Shown in pieces: positions 37,389 to 45,578 of a DNA stretch of 64,000 nucleotides (position 1 is the stretch's first letter; every line of letters begins with the position of its first letter). Under the pieces are notes generated by a model that did no database searches, was not told the DNA's origin, and saw only the letters and a program-made list of their open reading frames with translations. The translations under genes and the position numbers were made by a program. The stretch is from assembly GCA_031292515.1 (NCBI GenBank), contig JARLGZ010000081.1:203659-267658 (forward strand), read 5' to 3'. The stretch is from Puia sp. (GTDB lineage: Bacteria; Bacteroidota; Bacteroidia; Chitinophagales; Chitinophagaceae).

Positions 37389-38936
37389 CTATCCCCTGTC
37401 CCCTCTTAAATATTTCTCCCGGATCACATCCTGCACCGGAACATTCCGGATCTTGCTCTCCAGCCAGGAAATGATATCCAGATACATATATGCCCTCGTC
37501 TCGAACCTGTCCCTCTCATACATCTTCAGCTTCTCCAGCAGCTTCCCCAGTTCGGGCCGGATCTGTGCCGCCGTCAGTTTGAAAGAACTCCTCAAAAAGG
37601 TGAAGATCTCCTCCTCCACCCGGCTCAGATTCTCCATTTTGGCCATAAAGCGATAGACGGAACGGATCAGGTGCTCCAGGATATCGTAGTTGCCCAGCTC
37701 ATAGTGTGCGATCAGGTGCAGCAACCGGGAATAGCACTGCAGATCCGTCCGCAGATCCACTTTCCAGTTGATGATCTTATTCAGGTAATCGATCGTCTTC
37801 TCATAATCCCCGCTCCCGAAATACAGACAGGCGATCTTATAATAGAACACCAGGATCCGGTGCCGGTCCAGATAGATCTCATACTCCTTCAGTTTCTGCT
37901 CGATCTGCGGCACCAGGGCCAGCCCCTCCGTAAAAGTACCGTCCAGGAAATGCCGGTTGATCTTCGAGATATTCAGGTAGACAAAGGTCTGTATCCGGTT
38001 ATTGTGATTATGCAGGACGATATCCGAGACCGAAAACCGCTCGAACACCCCCAGAGTCTCGATAAATTTCTGGTAGTTCAACAGGTCAAAGTGTGCCCCC
38101 AGAAGATTATGCATTCCCTTTATATAGTGCGCCGTTTCAATCGTGATCATGAAAGGCTCCTTCTCAAAAAGATCCACCCATTTCTGGGTGTACCGGTAAT
38201 ATTGCAGGAAATCAGCCCGTATAAAGGCATACCAGGTATAACTCTGGTAGAGATACAGCCGCTCATAAAACCCCTTACAGAGGGAGAGATCGGAAGGGAG
38301 GTGTTTTTCAAAGAACCGCTGCACAGACTCCTCATCGGCCTTGTTACGCGCCGGCCCGTTGCGTATATACCAGCTGTACAGCTGCAGGGATAAGTTCGAC
38401 AGGCGGCTGACCAGCTGCAGATGGCAGTTTACATCGTCCACCTCGGCCGTCAGCCGGTCTGCCCGGTCCTGCATACTCCGGGTGATATGCAGGGTCTCAA
38501 TTTTTTTCTCAAAGAACAGGACCTGCAGCAGAAAGGTCGTCTGGTTATGCGCCTTCGCATTCTCCTTGATCCGGTCCAGGATCTTCAGACTCTGCAGGTA
38601 CAGCCCTTTGTTATACAGGATCCGCGCGTGATCTAACTGTTCATGTAATTGAATATCAATGTTTTCATCGTTTTTTATGAGCCGGAGGCTGGACAGGATC
38701 TGTCGGTACAGGTGCGCCTTCGTGTTCGAAAGCTGCTGTTTCCGGATACCCTTGTTCTTCTTCAGTAACAGGGCCTCGTCATACGTCTCCATCTTGTCCA
38801 TGGCGTCGAACAACTGTATGATCTTCAGGTCCTCGCTGGCCGAATTTCGACCGACATAGAGCTTAAAATTGCGTTTCTCCGACTTTTCGAGAGATTTAAC
38901 AAGTTGAAACAGTGCGTCTGATGAGCGGTTGGGCAT
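37389..38936 (-). CDS. Helical-repeat protein of unknown function
   Basis: A 515-residue soluble protein made almost wholly of amphipathic helices, with TPR-like spacing in places (GLYLQSLKILDRIKENAKA, YFGSGDYEKTIDYLNKIINW, YELGNYDILEHLIRSVYRF). The N-terminal segment MPNRSSDALFQLVKSLEKSE followed by KRNFKLYV is typical of conserved Bacteroidota proteins of this type, which I cannot name. There is no signal peptide, membrane helix or catalytic motif. It occupies the place upstream of rpoC where rpoB would be expected. It is divergent from leuA and starts at the ATG at 38936. Confidence 0.85.
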   Translation of the reverse strand: MPNRSSDALFQLVKSLEKSEKRNFKLYVGRNSASEDLKIIQLFDAMDKMETYDEALLLKKNKGIRKQQLSNTKAHLYRQILSSLRLIKNDENIDIQLHEQLDHARILYNKGLYLQSLKILDRIKENAKAHNQTTFLLQVLFFEKKIETLHITRSMQDRADRLTAEVDDVNCHLQLVSRLSNLSLQLYSWYIRNGPARNKADEESVQRFFEKHLPSDLSLCKGFYERLYLYQSYTWYAFIRADFLQYYRYTQKWVDLFEKEPFMITIETAHYIKGMHNLLGAHFDLLNYQKFIETLGVFERFSVSDIVLHNHNNRIQTFVYLNISKINRHFLDGTFTEGLALVPQIEQKLKEYEIYLDRHRILVFYYKIACLYFGSGDYEKTIDYLNKIINWKVDLRTDLQCYSRLLHLIAHYELGNYDILEHLIRSVYRFMAKMENLSRVEEEIFTFLRSSFKLTAAQIRPELGKLLEKLKMYERDRFETRAYMYLDIISWLESKIRNVPVQDVIREKYLRGDRG

Positions 38937-39101
38937 CGTAATTTAAAACTTTAAAATCCGGTACAGGAGCGGCTTTCAGGCCGATTATCCCCCCTTAAGC
39001 AATGTAAAACGGTCGGGATTATGGTTTCTTTTAGCCAGAAAACAAAATTACTTTCGAAAACCAAGGTTGCCAGTTTTTTCTCAACGCTTTTAAAAAAATG
39101 T

Positions 39102-40271
39102 ATGTCAGACAAAAAAATCTTCATTTTTGATACCACGCTCCGCGACGGAGAACAAGTCCCGGGCTGCAAGCTCAATACGAAAGAAAAGATCGAGCTGGCC
39201 TTACAACTGGAGGCGTTGGGTGTCGATGTGCTGGAAGCAGGCTTCCCCATCTCCAGCCCCGGCGACTTCCACTCCGTGGATGAGATCTCAAAAATCATAA
39301 AGAACGCCACGGTATGCGGACTGAGCCGTGCCGTACAGAAAGATATCGAAACGGCGGCCCAGGCCCTGAAACACGCCAAACGCCCCCGTATACACACCGG
39401 CATCGGCACCTCCGATTTTCATATTAAGGGAAAATTCAACGCGACCCGCGAAGAGATCCTTGCCCGCGCCGTCCAGGCCGTGAAATGGGCGAAGAACTTC
39501 GTCGACGATGTCGAATTCTATGCCGAAGATGCCGGCCGCACCGAAAACGAATACCTCGCCCGCGTCATCGAAGCAGTGATCGCCGCCGGCGCAACGGTCG
39601 TCAATATCCCCGATACCACCGGCTATTGCCTCCCCTATCAATATGGCGAAAAAATCGCCTTCCTGGTAAATAACGTAAAAAATATCGACAAGGCCGTGAT
39701 CTCCTGCCATTGCCACAACGACCTCGGCCTGGCGACCGCCAATTCCATCGCCGGGATCATGAATGGAGCCCGCCAGATCGAATGCACCATCAACGGCTTG
39801 GGCGAAAGGGCCGGGAACACCTCCCTCGAAGAAGTGGTGATGGTGATCCGCCAGCATAGGCAACTTGGCTTCTACACCGATATCAAGGCTCAGGAACTCA
39901 ACCCCCTGAGCCGTCTTGTTTCCGATACCATGCGCATGCCCGTCCAGCCGAACAAGGCCATCGTAGGAGCAAACGCATTCTCCCACTCCTCCGGCATCCA
40001 CCAGGATGGGTTCCTGAAAGACGCCACCACCTATGAAATCATCAACCCCGAAGAAGTGGGCGCAGAAGGCTCCAAGATCGTCCTCACGGCCAGAAGTGGC
40101 CGTAGCGCACTGGCCTTCCGCCTGCAAAAACTCGGTTACGATTTTAACCGCAACGACATCGACACACTGTACGAACGCTTCCTGCAGATAGCCGACACAA
40201 AAAAAGAAGTGATGGAAGACGATCTTCACAGCATGGCCAAAGCCTACACCGGATCGACCGTCAACGCCTAG
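39102..40271 (+). CDS. leuA: 2-isopropylmalate synthase, short form
   Basis: A 389-residue enzyme condensing acetyl-CoA with 2-oxoisovalerate, the committed step of leucine synthesis. The ATG at 39102 ([20 protein letters not shown]) matches the family start. An ATG at 39021 would add 27 Lys/Ser-rich residues not expected in the family. The HMG-lyase-type barrel includes the metal-binding motif [25 protein letters not shown] and [31 protein letters not shown] follows. The protein stops after the catalytic and linker parts ([11 protein letters not shown]) and lacks the C-terminal allosteric leucine-binding domain of the ~500-residue form. It may therefore be insensitive to leucine or be assisted by another copy. 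A citramalate or homocitrate synthase role is less likely given leuCDB downstream. Confidence 0.93.
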   Translation: MSDKKIFIFDTTLRDGEQVPGCKLNTKEKIELALQLEALGVDVLEAGFPISSPGDFHSVDEISKIIKNATVCGLSRAVQKDIETAAQALKHAKRPRIHTGIGTSDFHIKGKFNATREEILARAVQAVKWAKNFVDDVEFYAEDAGRTENEYLARVIEAVIAAGATVVNIPDTTGYCLPYQYGEKIAFLVNNVKNIDKAVISCHCHNDLGLATANSIAGIMNGARQIECTINGLGERAGNTSLEEVVMVIRQHRQLGFYTDIKAQELNPLSRLVSDTMRMPVQPNKAIVGANAFSHSSGIHQDGFLKDATTYEIINPEEVGAEGSKIVLTARSGRSALAFRLQKLGYDFNRNDIDTLYERFLQIADTKKEVMEDDLHSMAKAYTGSTVNA

Positions 40272-40426
40272 TTGGTCATCAGCGTCTTGTCACAGGAACG
40301 CGGGAACACCCCGACCAGCACCGACAGGCACCCCTATCCAAAATATCCGAATCGAGAAACAACGACCCTTTGCCCTTAAAAAAACAACCACTAGTCCCTT
40401 AGAAACAATAAAAGATTAAACAAGCC

Positions 40427-41824
40427 ATGGCAAAAACATTATTTGAGAAGATCTGGGACCGGCACGTCGTCAAAACCATCGACGGCGGCCCCTCTGTGCT
40501 GTATATCGACAAGCATTTCATCCACGAAGTCACCAGCCCCCAGGCCTTCAAGGGCCTCGAAAAAAGGGGTCTGCCCGTATTCCGCCCCCGACAGATCGTA
40601 GCGACCGCCGACCACAACGTACCCACCGTCGACCAGCACCTTCCCATCAAGGAAGAGCTGTCACGCATCCAGGTGCAGCAGCTCCTCGATAACTGCAAAA
40701 AGAACGGCATCGAACTATACGGCCTCGGCCACCCCTACCAGGGCATCGTCCACGTGATCGGACCGGAGTTGGGCATCACCCAGCCAGGCATGACCATGGT
40801 ATGCGGCGACAGCCACACCTCCACGCACGGAGCCTTCGGCGCCATCGCCTTCGGTATCGGCACCAGCGAAGTGGAAATGGTCATGGCTACCCAGTGCCTC
40901 CTGCAGAGCAAGCCCAAACTCATGCGCATCAACGTCGACGGGAAGCTGAACAAAGGGGTCGTGTCAAAAGACATTATCCTATACATCATCGCACAGATCT
41001 CCGCCAGCGGCGCCACCGGCTACTTCGTCGAATATGCCGGCTCCGCGATCCGCGACCTTTCCATGGAAGCCCGCATGACGATCTGTAACATGAGCATCGA
41101 AATGGGCGCCCGCGGCGGCATGATCGCCCCCGACGAGACGACGTTCGCCTATATAAAGGGAAGGCAGTTCGCGCCTGCCGGGATAGCATGGGACCAGGCA
41201 TTAGCCAAATGGAAACAACTCTACTCCGACAAAGACGCCCATTTCGACAAGGAGATCCATATCGACGCGGCGACCATCGAACCCATGATCACCTACGGCA
41301 CCAACCCGGGCATGGGCATGAGCGTCAGCGGTCATATCCCCGCCGAAAACGAGATCGACGAGAAAGAGAAACCCTCTTATCTGAAATCCCTGGCCTATAT
41401 GGGCCTGGAGGCAGGATCCGCCATCAAAGGCCATCCGGTGGACTATGTATTCATCGGAAGCTGCACCAACTCCAGGATCGAAGACCTGCGTATGGTTGCC
41501 TCCTTTGTAAAAGGCCGTAAAAAAGCCGACAACGTACAGGTCTGGATCGTGCCCGGCAGCAAGCAGGTCGAAAAACAAGCCATCGAAGAAGGCATCGACA
41601 AGGTCTTCGAAGAAGCCGGCTTCCACCTGCGTCAGCCCGGTTGCTCTGCCTGCCTGGGTATGAACGAAGACAAGATACCCGCCGGCAAATATTGCATCTC
41701 GACCTCGAACCGGAATTTCGAAGGCCGCCAGGGGCCCAACGCCAGGACCCTGCTCGCCAGCCCGCTGACGGCCGCCGTCGCAGCCATCACCGGCGAAGTT
41801 GCGGACGTAAGGGAATACCTATAG
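40427..41824 (+). CDS. leuC: 3-isopropylmalate dehydratase large subunit
   Basis: A 465-residue aconitase-family subunit. With LeuD it isomerises 2- to 3-isopropylmalate. The [4Fe-4S] cysteines are in [14 protein letters not shown] (about residues 345-358) and in [19 protein letters not shown] (about residues 405-423). [20 protein letters not shown] and [16 protein letters not shown] are further family signatures. The length matches the E. coli enzyme. It lies 155 bp after leuA. Its TAG stop begins a TAGTGAGTGG motif of the dispersed repeat family. It starts at the ATG at 40427. Confidence 0.98.
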   Translation: MAKTLFEKIWDRHVVKTIDGGPSVLYIDKHFIHEVTSPQAFKGLEKRGLPVFRPRQIVATADHNVPTVDQHLPIKEELSRIQVQQLLDNCKKNGIELYGLGHPYQGIVHVIGPELGITQPGMTMVCGDSHTSTHGAFGAIAFGIGTSEVEMVMATQCLLQSKPKLMRINVDGKLNKGVVSKDIILYIIAQISASGATGYFVEYAGSAIRDLSMEARMTICNMSIEMGARGGMIAPDETTFAYIKGRQFAPAGIAWDQALAKWKQLYSDKDAHFDKEIHIDAATIEPMITYGTNPGMGMSVSGHIPAENEIDEKEKPSYLKSLAYMGLEAGSAIKGHPVDYVFIGSCTNSRIEDLRMVASFVKGRKKADNVQVWIVPGSKQVEKQAIEEGIDKVFEEAGFHLRQPGCSACLGMNEDKIPAGKYCISTSNRNFEGRQGPNARTLLASPLTAAVAAITGEVADVREYL

Positions 41825-42055
41825 TGAGTGGTAAAAGATCCGTAAACCTTGAGAACCCGGCGCACAAAATGCAATGAGCGATCGCAGAGAAGACAGAGCC
41901 GGAATGCCGATATAAACGAAAATCACCGCCAAAAAAAAAGATCGGACACCAGGACGATAAAACAAGGATAATAACACGACGACGACAAAAACATCGATAG
42001 CAAAAACAACGGCGATAAAAACATCGACGCTAAAAAAGAAGTTAATAGAAATAAA
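41825..42055 (+). other. Long A-rich leuC-leuD spacer
   Basis: 231 bp without a gene. A repeat word TAGTGAGTGG straddles the leuC stop. From about 41895 the sense strand is strongly A-rich and repetitive, with GACGACAAAAACATCGATAG, GCGATAAAAACATCGACGC and related words in tandem. Few U residues suggest an unstructured mRNA segment before leuD. Confidence 0.6.
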
Positions 42056-42649
42056 ATGAACGCAAAAGCAATCAATAAGATCTCTTCCACCACGGTTCCG
42101 CTGAACATCGAGAACGTGGACACCGACCAGATTATCCCCGCCCGCTTCCTCAAGGCGACCAGCCGCGACGGATTCGGGGAGAACCTGTTCCGTGATTGGA
42201 GGTATGATAGCAATAACCAGCCGAAAAAGGACTTCGTCCTCAACGACCCTACCTACAAGGGAAAGATATTGGTCGCGGCCAAAAATTTCGGATGCGGGTC
42301 CAGTCGCGAACACGCCGCCTGGGCCATCAAAGACGCCGGCTTCGATGTAGTCGTGAGCAGCTTCTTCGCCGACATCTTTAAGAACAATTCCCTGAACAAC
42401 TTCCTGCTGCCAGTCACCGTCAGCGAAGCCTTCCTCGAAAAGGTCTTCACCGCCATCGAAAAAGACCCTTCGACGCAAATAACGGTGAGCCTGCAGGATC
42501 AGACCATCACCCTGGACGCCACCGGCGACCGGGAGCAATTCGAGATCAACGATTATAAAAAGACCTGCCTGCTAAACGGATACGACGACATCGACTTCCT
42601 GCTCAGTATCCGCGGCGACATCGAAAAATTTGAAACGACCCTGGCGTGA
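42056..42649 (+). CDS. leuD: 3-isopropylmalate dehydratase small subunit
   Basis: A 197-residue swivel-domain partner of LeuC. The family motifs are [20 protein letters not shown] (residues 22-41) and the active-site loop [20 protein letters not shown] (about residues 72-91), followed by [16 protein letters not shown]. The length is normal. It starts at the ATG at 42056. The gene is preceded by a 231-bp A-rich spacer and followed by 189 bp before leuB; both are longer than usual for an operon, but all genes run on one strand. Confidence 0.98.
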   Translation: MNAKAINKISSTTVPLNIENVDTDQIIPARFLKATSRDGFGENLFRDWRYDSNNQPKKDFVLNDPTYKGKILVAAKNFGCGSSREHAAWAIKDAGFDVVVSSFFADIFKNNSLNNFLLPVTVSEAFLEKVFTAIEKDPSTQITVSLQDQTITLDATGDREQFEINDYKKTCLLNGYDDIDFLLSIRGDIEKFETTLA

Positions 42650-42838
42650 TATAAAACTGGCATAATATAAAAATGATATAAAAGAAGCTGGTTGAAGACC
42701 AACCTGATCCGAAGAGCCCCCATGACCTGAAGCGACACGGGATGGTATACCTGGAAAAATGACAGAAACGACAATATCTAGAATCGACAACATAGCAAGA
42801 AGCAAAACTTATATAAACCCAATCAGTCAAGCCAACAT

Positions 42839-43954
42839 ATGCAAAAGAACATCGTAGTCATAGAAGGAGACGGCATCGGCCCGGAAGTGACCCGCCAGGC
42901 CATCAAAGTATTGAACGCCATCGCGGAACAAGGCGGCCACGAATTCAACTATAAATATTGCCTGATGGGAGCCGACGCCATCGACAAGACCGGCAACCCG
43001 CTCCCCGACGAGACCATCGAAGCCGCGCTGAATAGCGACGCGATCCTCTTTGGCGCCATCGGCCATCCCAAATACGATAACGACCCTACCGCGAAGATCA
43101 GGCCCGAACAAGGTCTGCTAAAACTGCGGAAGTCCCTGCAGCTCTTTGCCAACATACGACCCGTGTCTACCTATCCCGCCCTGCAGCACCTTTCTCCGCT
43201 CAAGGCCAAAAACCTGGAAGATGTCGACTTCGTCATATTCCGTGAACTGACCGGCGGCATCTATTTCGGAAAGAAAGAGCTCAGTGCAGACGGCAGACAG
43301 GCATCGGACGACTGCGTCTATTCTTACGAAGAGATCGAACGCATCGCCCACCTGGCCTTCAAACAGGCACAGCAAAGGAGAAAGAAACTCACCCTCGTAG
43401 ACAAAGCCAACGTACTCGAGACTTCCAGACTCTGGAGAAGAGTGGTCCAGGAGATCGCCCCCCAGTATAGCGACGTAGCCGTTGACTTCCTGTTTGTGGA
43501 CAACGCCGCCATGCAGATCATCCTCAACCCGAAACAGTTCGACGTAGTCCTCACCGAAAATATGTTCGGAGACATCATCAGCGACGAAGCCAGCGTCATC
43601 AGCGGATCACTGGGCCTGCTCCCCTCCGCCTCTATCGGAAAAGGAGCGGCTCTTTTCGAACCCATACACGGCTCTTATCCCCAGGCGGCCGGCAAAGACA
43701 TCGCCAACCCGCTGGGATCCATCCTGTCCGCAGCGATGCTCCTCGACCATTTCGGGCTGGGCGCAGAAGCTACCAAAATCAGGGAGGCCGTAAACTGGAC
43801 CCTTCAGAATGGTTTTGTAACAAAAGATATCGACCCCATTAATTTTTACTTTACCACCACCATCGGCGAACTCATCAGCGACTATGTCGGTGGCAAAATT
43901 CCGGGCGATATCCATAAGGAGAATATTGAATTGAGGAAGTCGACGATTATATAG
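42839..43954 (+). CDS. leuB: 3-isopropylmalate dehydrogenase
   Basis: A 371-residue NAD-dependent decarboxylating dehydrogenase that yields 2-ketoisocaproate, the last leucine-specific step before transamination. Signatures: VIEGDGIGPEVTRQAIKVLN at the N-terminus, FRELTGGIYFGKKELSADGR (about residues 132-151), VDKANVLETSRLWRRV, and the NAD/metal site VLTENMFGDIISDEASVISG with PIHGSYPQAAGKDIANPLG. The length is normal. It starts at the ATG at 42839. The TAG stop opens a repeat-rich block with a 14-bp inverted repeat, then a new promoter and the ilv leader follow. leuACDB is thus probably a separate transcription unit from ilv. Confidence 0.98.
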   Translation: MQKNIVVIEGDGIGPEVTRQAIKVLNAIAEQGGHEFNYKYCLMGADAIDKTGNPLPDETIEAALNSDAILFGAIGHPKYDNDPTAKIRPEQGLLKLRKSLQLFANIRPVSTYPALQHLSPLKAKNLEDVDFVIFRELTGGIYFGKKELSADGRQASDDCVYSYEEIERIAHLAFKQAQQRRKKLTLVDKANVLETSRLWRRVVQEIAPQYSDVAVDFLFVDNAAMQIILNPKQFDVVLTENMFGDIISDEASVISGSLGLLPSASIGKGAALFEPIHGSYPQAAGKDIANPLGSILSAAMLLDHFGLGAEATKIREAVNWTLQNGFVTKDIDPINFYFTTTIGELISDYVGGKIPGDIHKENIELRKSTII

Positions 43955-44078
43955 TGAGTGGTGAGTGGTCAGTAGTGAGTGGATCGTCAAATAATGGTGA
44001 GAGGTGAGTTGTGAGTGCCGTGTACAAGTCTTTTAGCTTTAAATAACGCTACTCACAACTCACCACTCAATACTGACT
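43952..44078. repeat. Palindromic TAGTGAGT/ACTCACTA repeat block after leuB
   Basis: The left arm starts at the leuB stop with TAGTGAGTGGTGAGTGGTCA and continues to about 44018. The right arm (44050-44078) carries the complementary words ACTCACAACTCACCACTCAA. GGTGAGTTGTGAGT (44003-44016) and ACTCACAACTCACC (44051-44064) form a perfect 14-bp stem with a 34-nt loop. It may stabilise or end the leu mRNA. Confidence 0.75.
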
Positions 44079-44088
44079 AAAAAAGTTC

Positions 44089-44119
44089 TTTGTATATTCA
44101 AAAGGCGGGCGTATATTCA
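44089..44119 (+). promoter_or_regulatory. Promoter of the ilv leader
   Basis: TTTG (44089-44092) is followed after exactly 19 bp by TATATTCA (44112-44119). TTTG-N19-TANNTTTG is the Bacteroidota housekeeping pattern; the -7 box matches in TA--TT. Initiation would fall near 44126, only about a dozen bases before the leader ORF. Confidence 0.6.
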
Positions 44120-44138
44120 TAGTACAATAACGTTCTCC

Positions 44139-44234
44139 ATGTCGAAGCGCAGTATGAATCTAGTAATTACAACTCTCTCCACGATTCTCGTGGTGGTGGT
44201 GATTATTATTCCTGCAATTCCGGGAGGGGGCTAA
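44139..44234 (+). CDS. Branched-chain amino-acid leader peptide (ilvL-like)
   Basis: A 31-codon ORF, MSKRSMNLVITTLSTI then LVVVVIII, ending PAIPGGG. Leucine, valine and isoleucine make up 14 of 31 residues. Seven regulatory codons run without a break: four GTG (44190-44201) then three ATT (44202-44210), directly after a CTC leucine. The E. coli ilvL leader is 32 codons long and has the same kind of Val/Ile run. The ORF ends 30 bp before a perfect terminator hairpin and 90 bp before ilvE. Ribosome stalling on scarce charged tRNA-Val or tRNA-Ile would let transcription pass. The peptide itself need have no function. Confidence 0.85.
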   Translation: MSKRSMNLVITTLSTILVVVVIIIPAIPGGG

Positions 44235-44299
44235 AGTAGAAAACGAACAAAACGAAGATACTACGCGACCCGCCTCCCAGGAGGCGGGTCGCTTTTTTT
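44222..44299 (+). terminator. Transcription attenuator of the ilv operon
   Basis: GCGACCCGCCTCC (44265-44277) and GGAGGCGGGTCGC (44280-44292) form a perfect 13-bp stem followed by seven T residues, an intrinsic terminator 24 bp before ilvE. GGGAGG (44222-44227), inside the last codons of the leader ORF, is complementary to CCTCCC (44273-44278) in the terminator's 5' arm and can form a competing antiterminator. A ribosome finishing the leader would cover GGGAGG and favour termination; one stalled earlier at the valine codons would leave it free. Confidence 0.85.
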
Positions 44300-44323
44300 A
44301 TCCCTCCATCAAAAAACTTGTAT

Positions 44324-45235
44324 ATGGCATCTTATTATAATGGACATACCATCCTTTGGCTCGACGGGGCTTTTGTAAAAGCCTCGGAAGCAAAGACAGA
44401 CCTCTATGGTCAGTCCCTGCATTACGGTTATGCGGTATTTGAAGGCATAAGATCCTACAGGAATGTGAAGGGATTGACGAAGATCTTCAAAGCACGCGAA
44501 CATTTCGAACGCCTGAGGAATTCGGCCCGCGCACTCAACCTGCCCTATCCCTGGTCAACGGAAGAATTGATCGAAAACACCTATGCCGTGCTGACAAAAA
44601 ACAACCAGCAGAACGCGTATATACGCCCCCTGGTCTATGCGCCGGCCAATATGAGCTTCGCAAAAAATACAGAATCTCATATCGCCATCGAGACATGGGA
44701 GATGGAACCCTTCCTCGGCGACAAGCTTTTACGGGTAATGGTCTCCGGCTTTCAGCGACCCAACCCGAAAGGCTTCAAAATAGAAGCAAAAGCATCCGGC
44801 CATTATGTGAACTCCATATTGGCAAGCCAGGAAGCAAAAGCCGCAGGGTATGACGAGGCGCTCCTGACTGATATGAACGGGTATGTGGCCGAAGGACCCG
44901 GCGCCAACGTCTTTTTCGAGAAAGACGGCGTGCTGTATACCCCCGCCGCCGGTAATATCCTGCCCGGCATCACAAGGGCCACCGTCATTGAAATCTGCCA
45001 CCAGTCGGGCATCCCCGTGAAAGAGCAGTTCTTCACCGTCGAAGCGCTCAAAGAAGCCGACACGGCCTTCTTCTGCGGCACGGCGGCAGAAGTGATCGGC
45101 TGGGAATCCCTGGACGGACAGCCCTTTAAAAAGAGATGGATCGGCTCCCTGTCTCACCGGATCCAACAGGCCTACCAGGACCGGGTCATAGAAAAACAGC
45201 CGGAAGAAAGATTCGCGGAACTGGAAAAAGTATAA
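44324..45235 (+). CDS. ilvE: Branched-chain amino-acid aminotransferase
   Basis: A 303-residue class IV PLP enzyme that makes valine, leucine and isoleucine from their keto acids with glutamate as amino donor. The ATG at 44324 is chosen over an in-frame TTG two codons earlier. Signatures: VKASEAKTDLYGQSLHYGYA, VFEGIRSYRNVKG, YIRPLVYAPANMSFAKN, and KASGHYVNSILASQEAKAAG with the PLP lysine at its start. EALLTDMNGYVAEGPGANVF and TPAAGNILPGITRATVIEIC follow. The length is normal. It is the first gene after the attenuator. The neighbouring gltBD genes can supply its glutamate. Confidence 0.97.
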   Translation: MASYYNGHTILWLDGAFVKASEAKTDLYGQSLHYGYAVFEGIRSYRNVKGLTKIFKAREHFERLRNSARALNLPYPWSTEELIENTYAVLTKNNQQNAYIRPLVYAPANMSFAKNTESHIAIETWEMEPFLGDKLLRVMVSGFQRPNPKGFKIEAKASGHYVNSILASQEAKAAGYDEALLTDMNGYVAEGPGANVFFEKDGVLYTPAAGNILPGITRATVIEICHQSGIPVKEQFFTVEALKEADTAFFCGTAAEVIGWESLDGQPFKKRWIGSLSHRIQQAYQDRVIEKQPEERFAELEKV

Positions 45236-45578
45236 CCGGAAAAATATAAATCTATAAAACACAGACCGATAAGATCAACGGATCAGCAAAATCAACAGAT
45301 TAATTATAGTAACGACAGATCACAATAGCAACAAACCAGAATAGTAACAGATCAAAAAATCAAGTAGATCAAAAAAACGCCAAATCAATAAAGACAACAG
45401 ATTCTATAAAGACAAGCAAATCGAATAGACCAATAAAAGCATTAAATCAATAAAGACGACAGATTTGTAAAATCCGCAGATCGATAAGAGCAGCAGATCA
45501 TAACAAATCGTATTAACAGCAGATCATATTAATAGCAGATCACAATCTATCAGAAATAAAAAAACACAAGACTAAGCC
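45236..45578 (+). other. Long A-rich repetitive ilvE-ilvD spacer
   Basis: 343 bp without a gene. The sense strand is very A-rich and built of degenerate copies of words such as AAATCAATAAAGACAACAGA, AACAGATCA and AGCAGATCAT. There is no T-run hairpin and no credible ORF, so the spacer is probably transcribed through. Confidence 0.65.

Noticed and set aside
39021..39101. Upstream ATG adding 27 residues to LeuA
   Set aside because: The family starts at the [10 protein letters not shown] region a few residues after the ATG at 39102; the extension is Lys/Ser-rich, AT-rich and looks like leader DNA.
38937..39101. Search for a leucine leader peptide before leuA
   Set aside because: No run of Leu codons and no hairpin with T-run is present; only a small CGGC-TTTCAG-GCCG stem.
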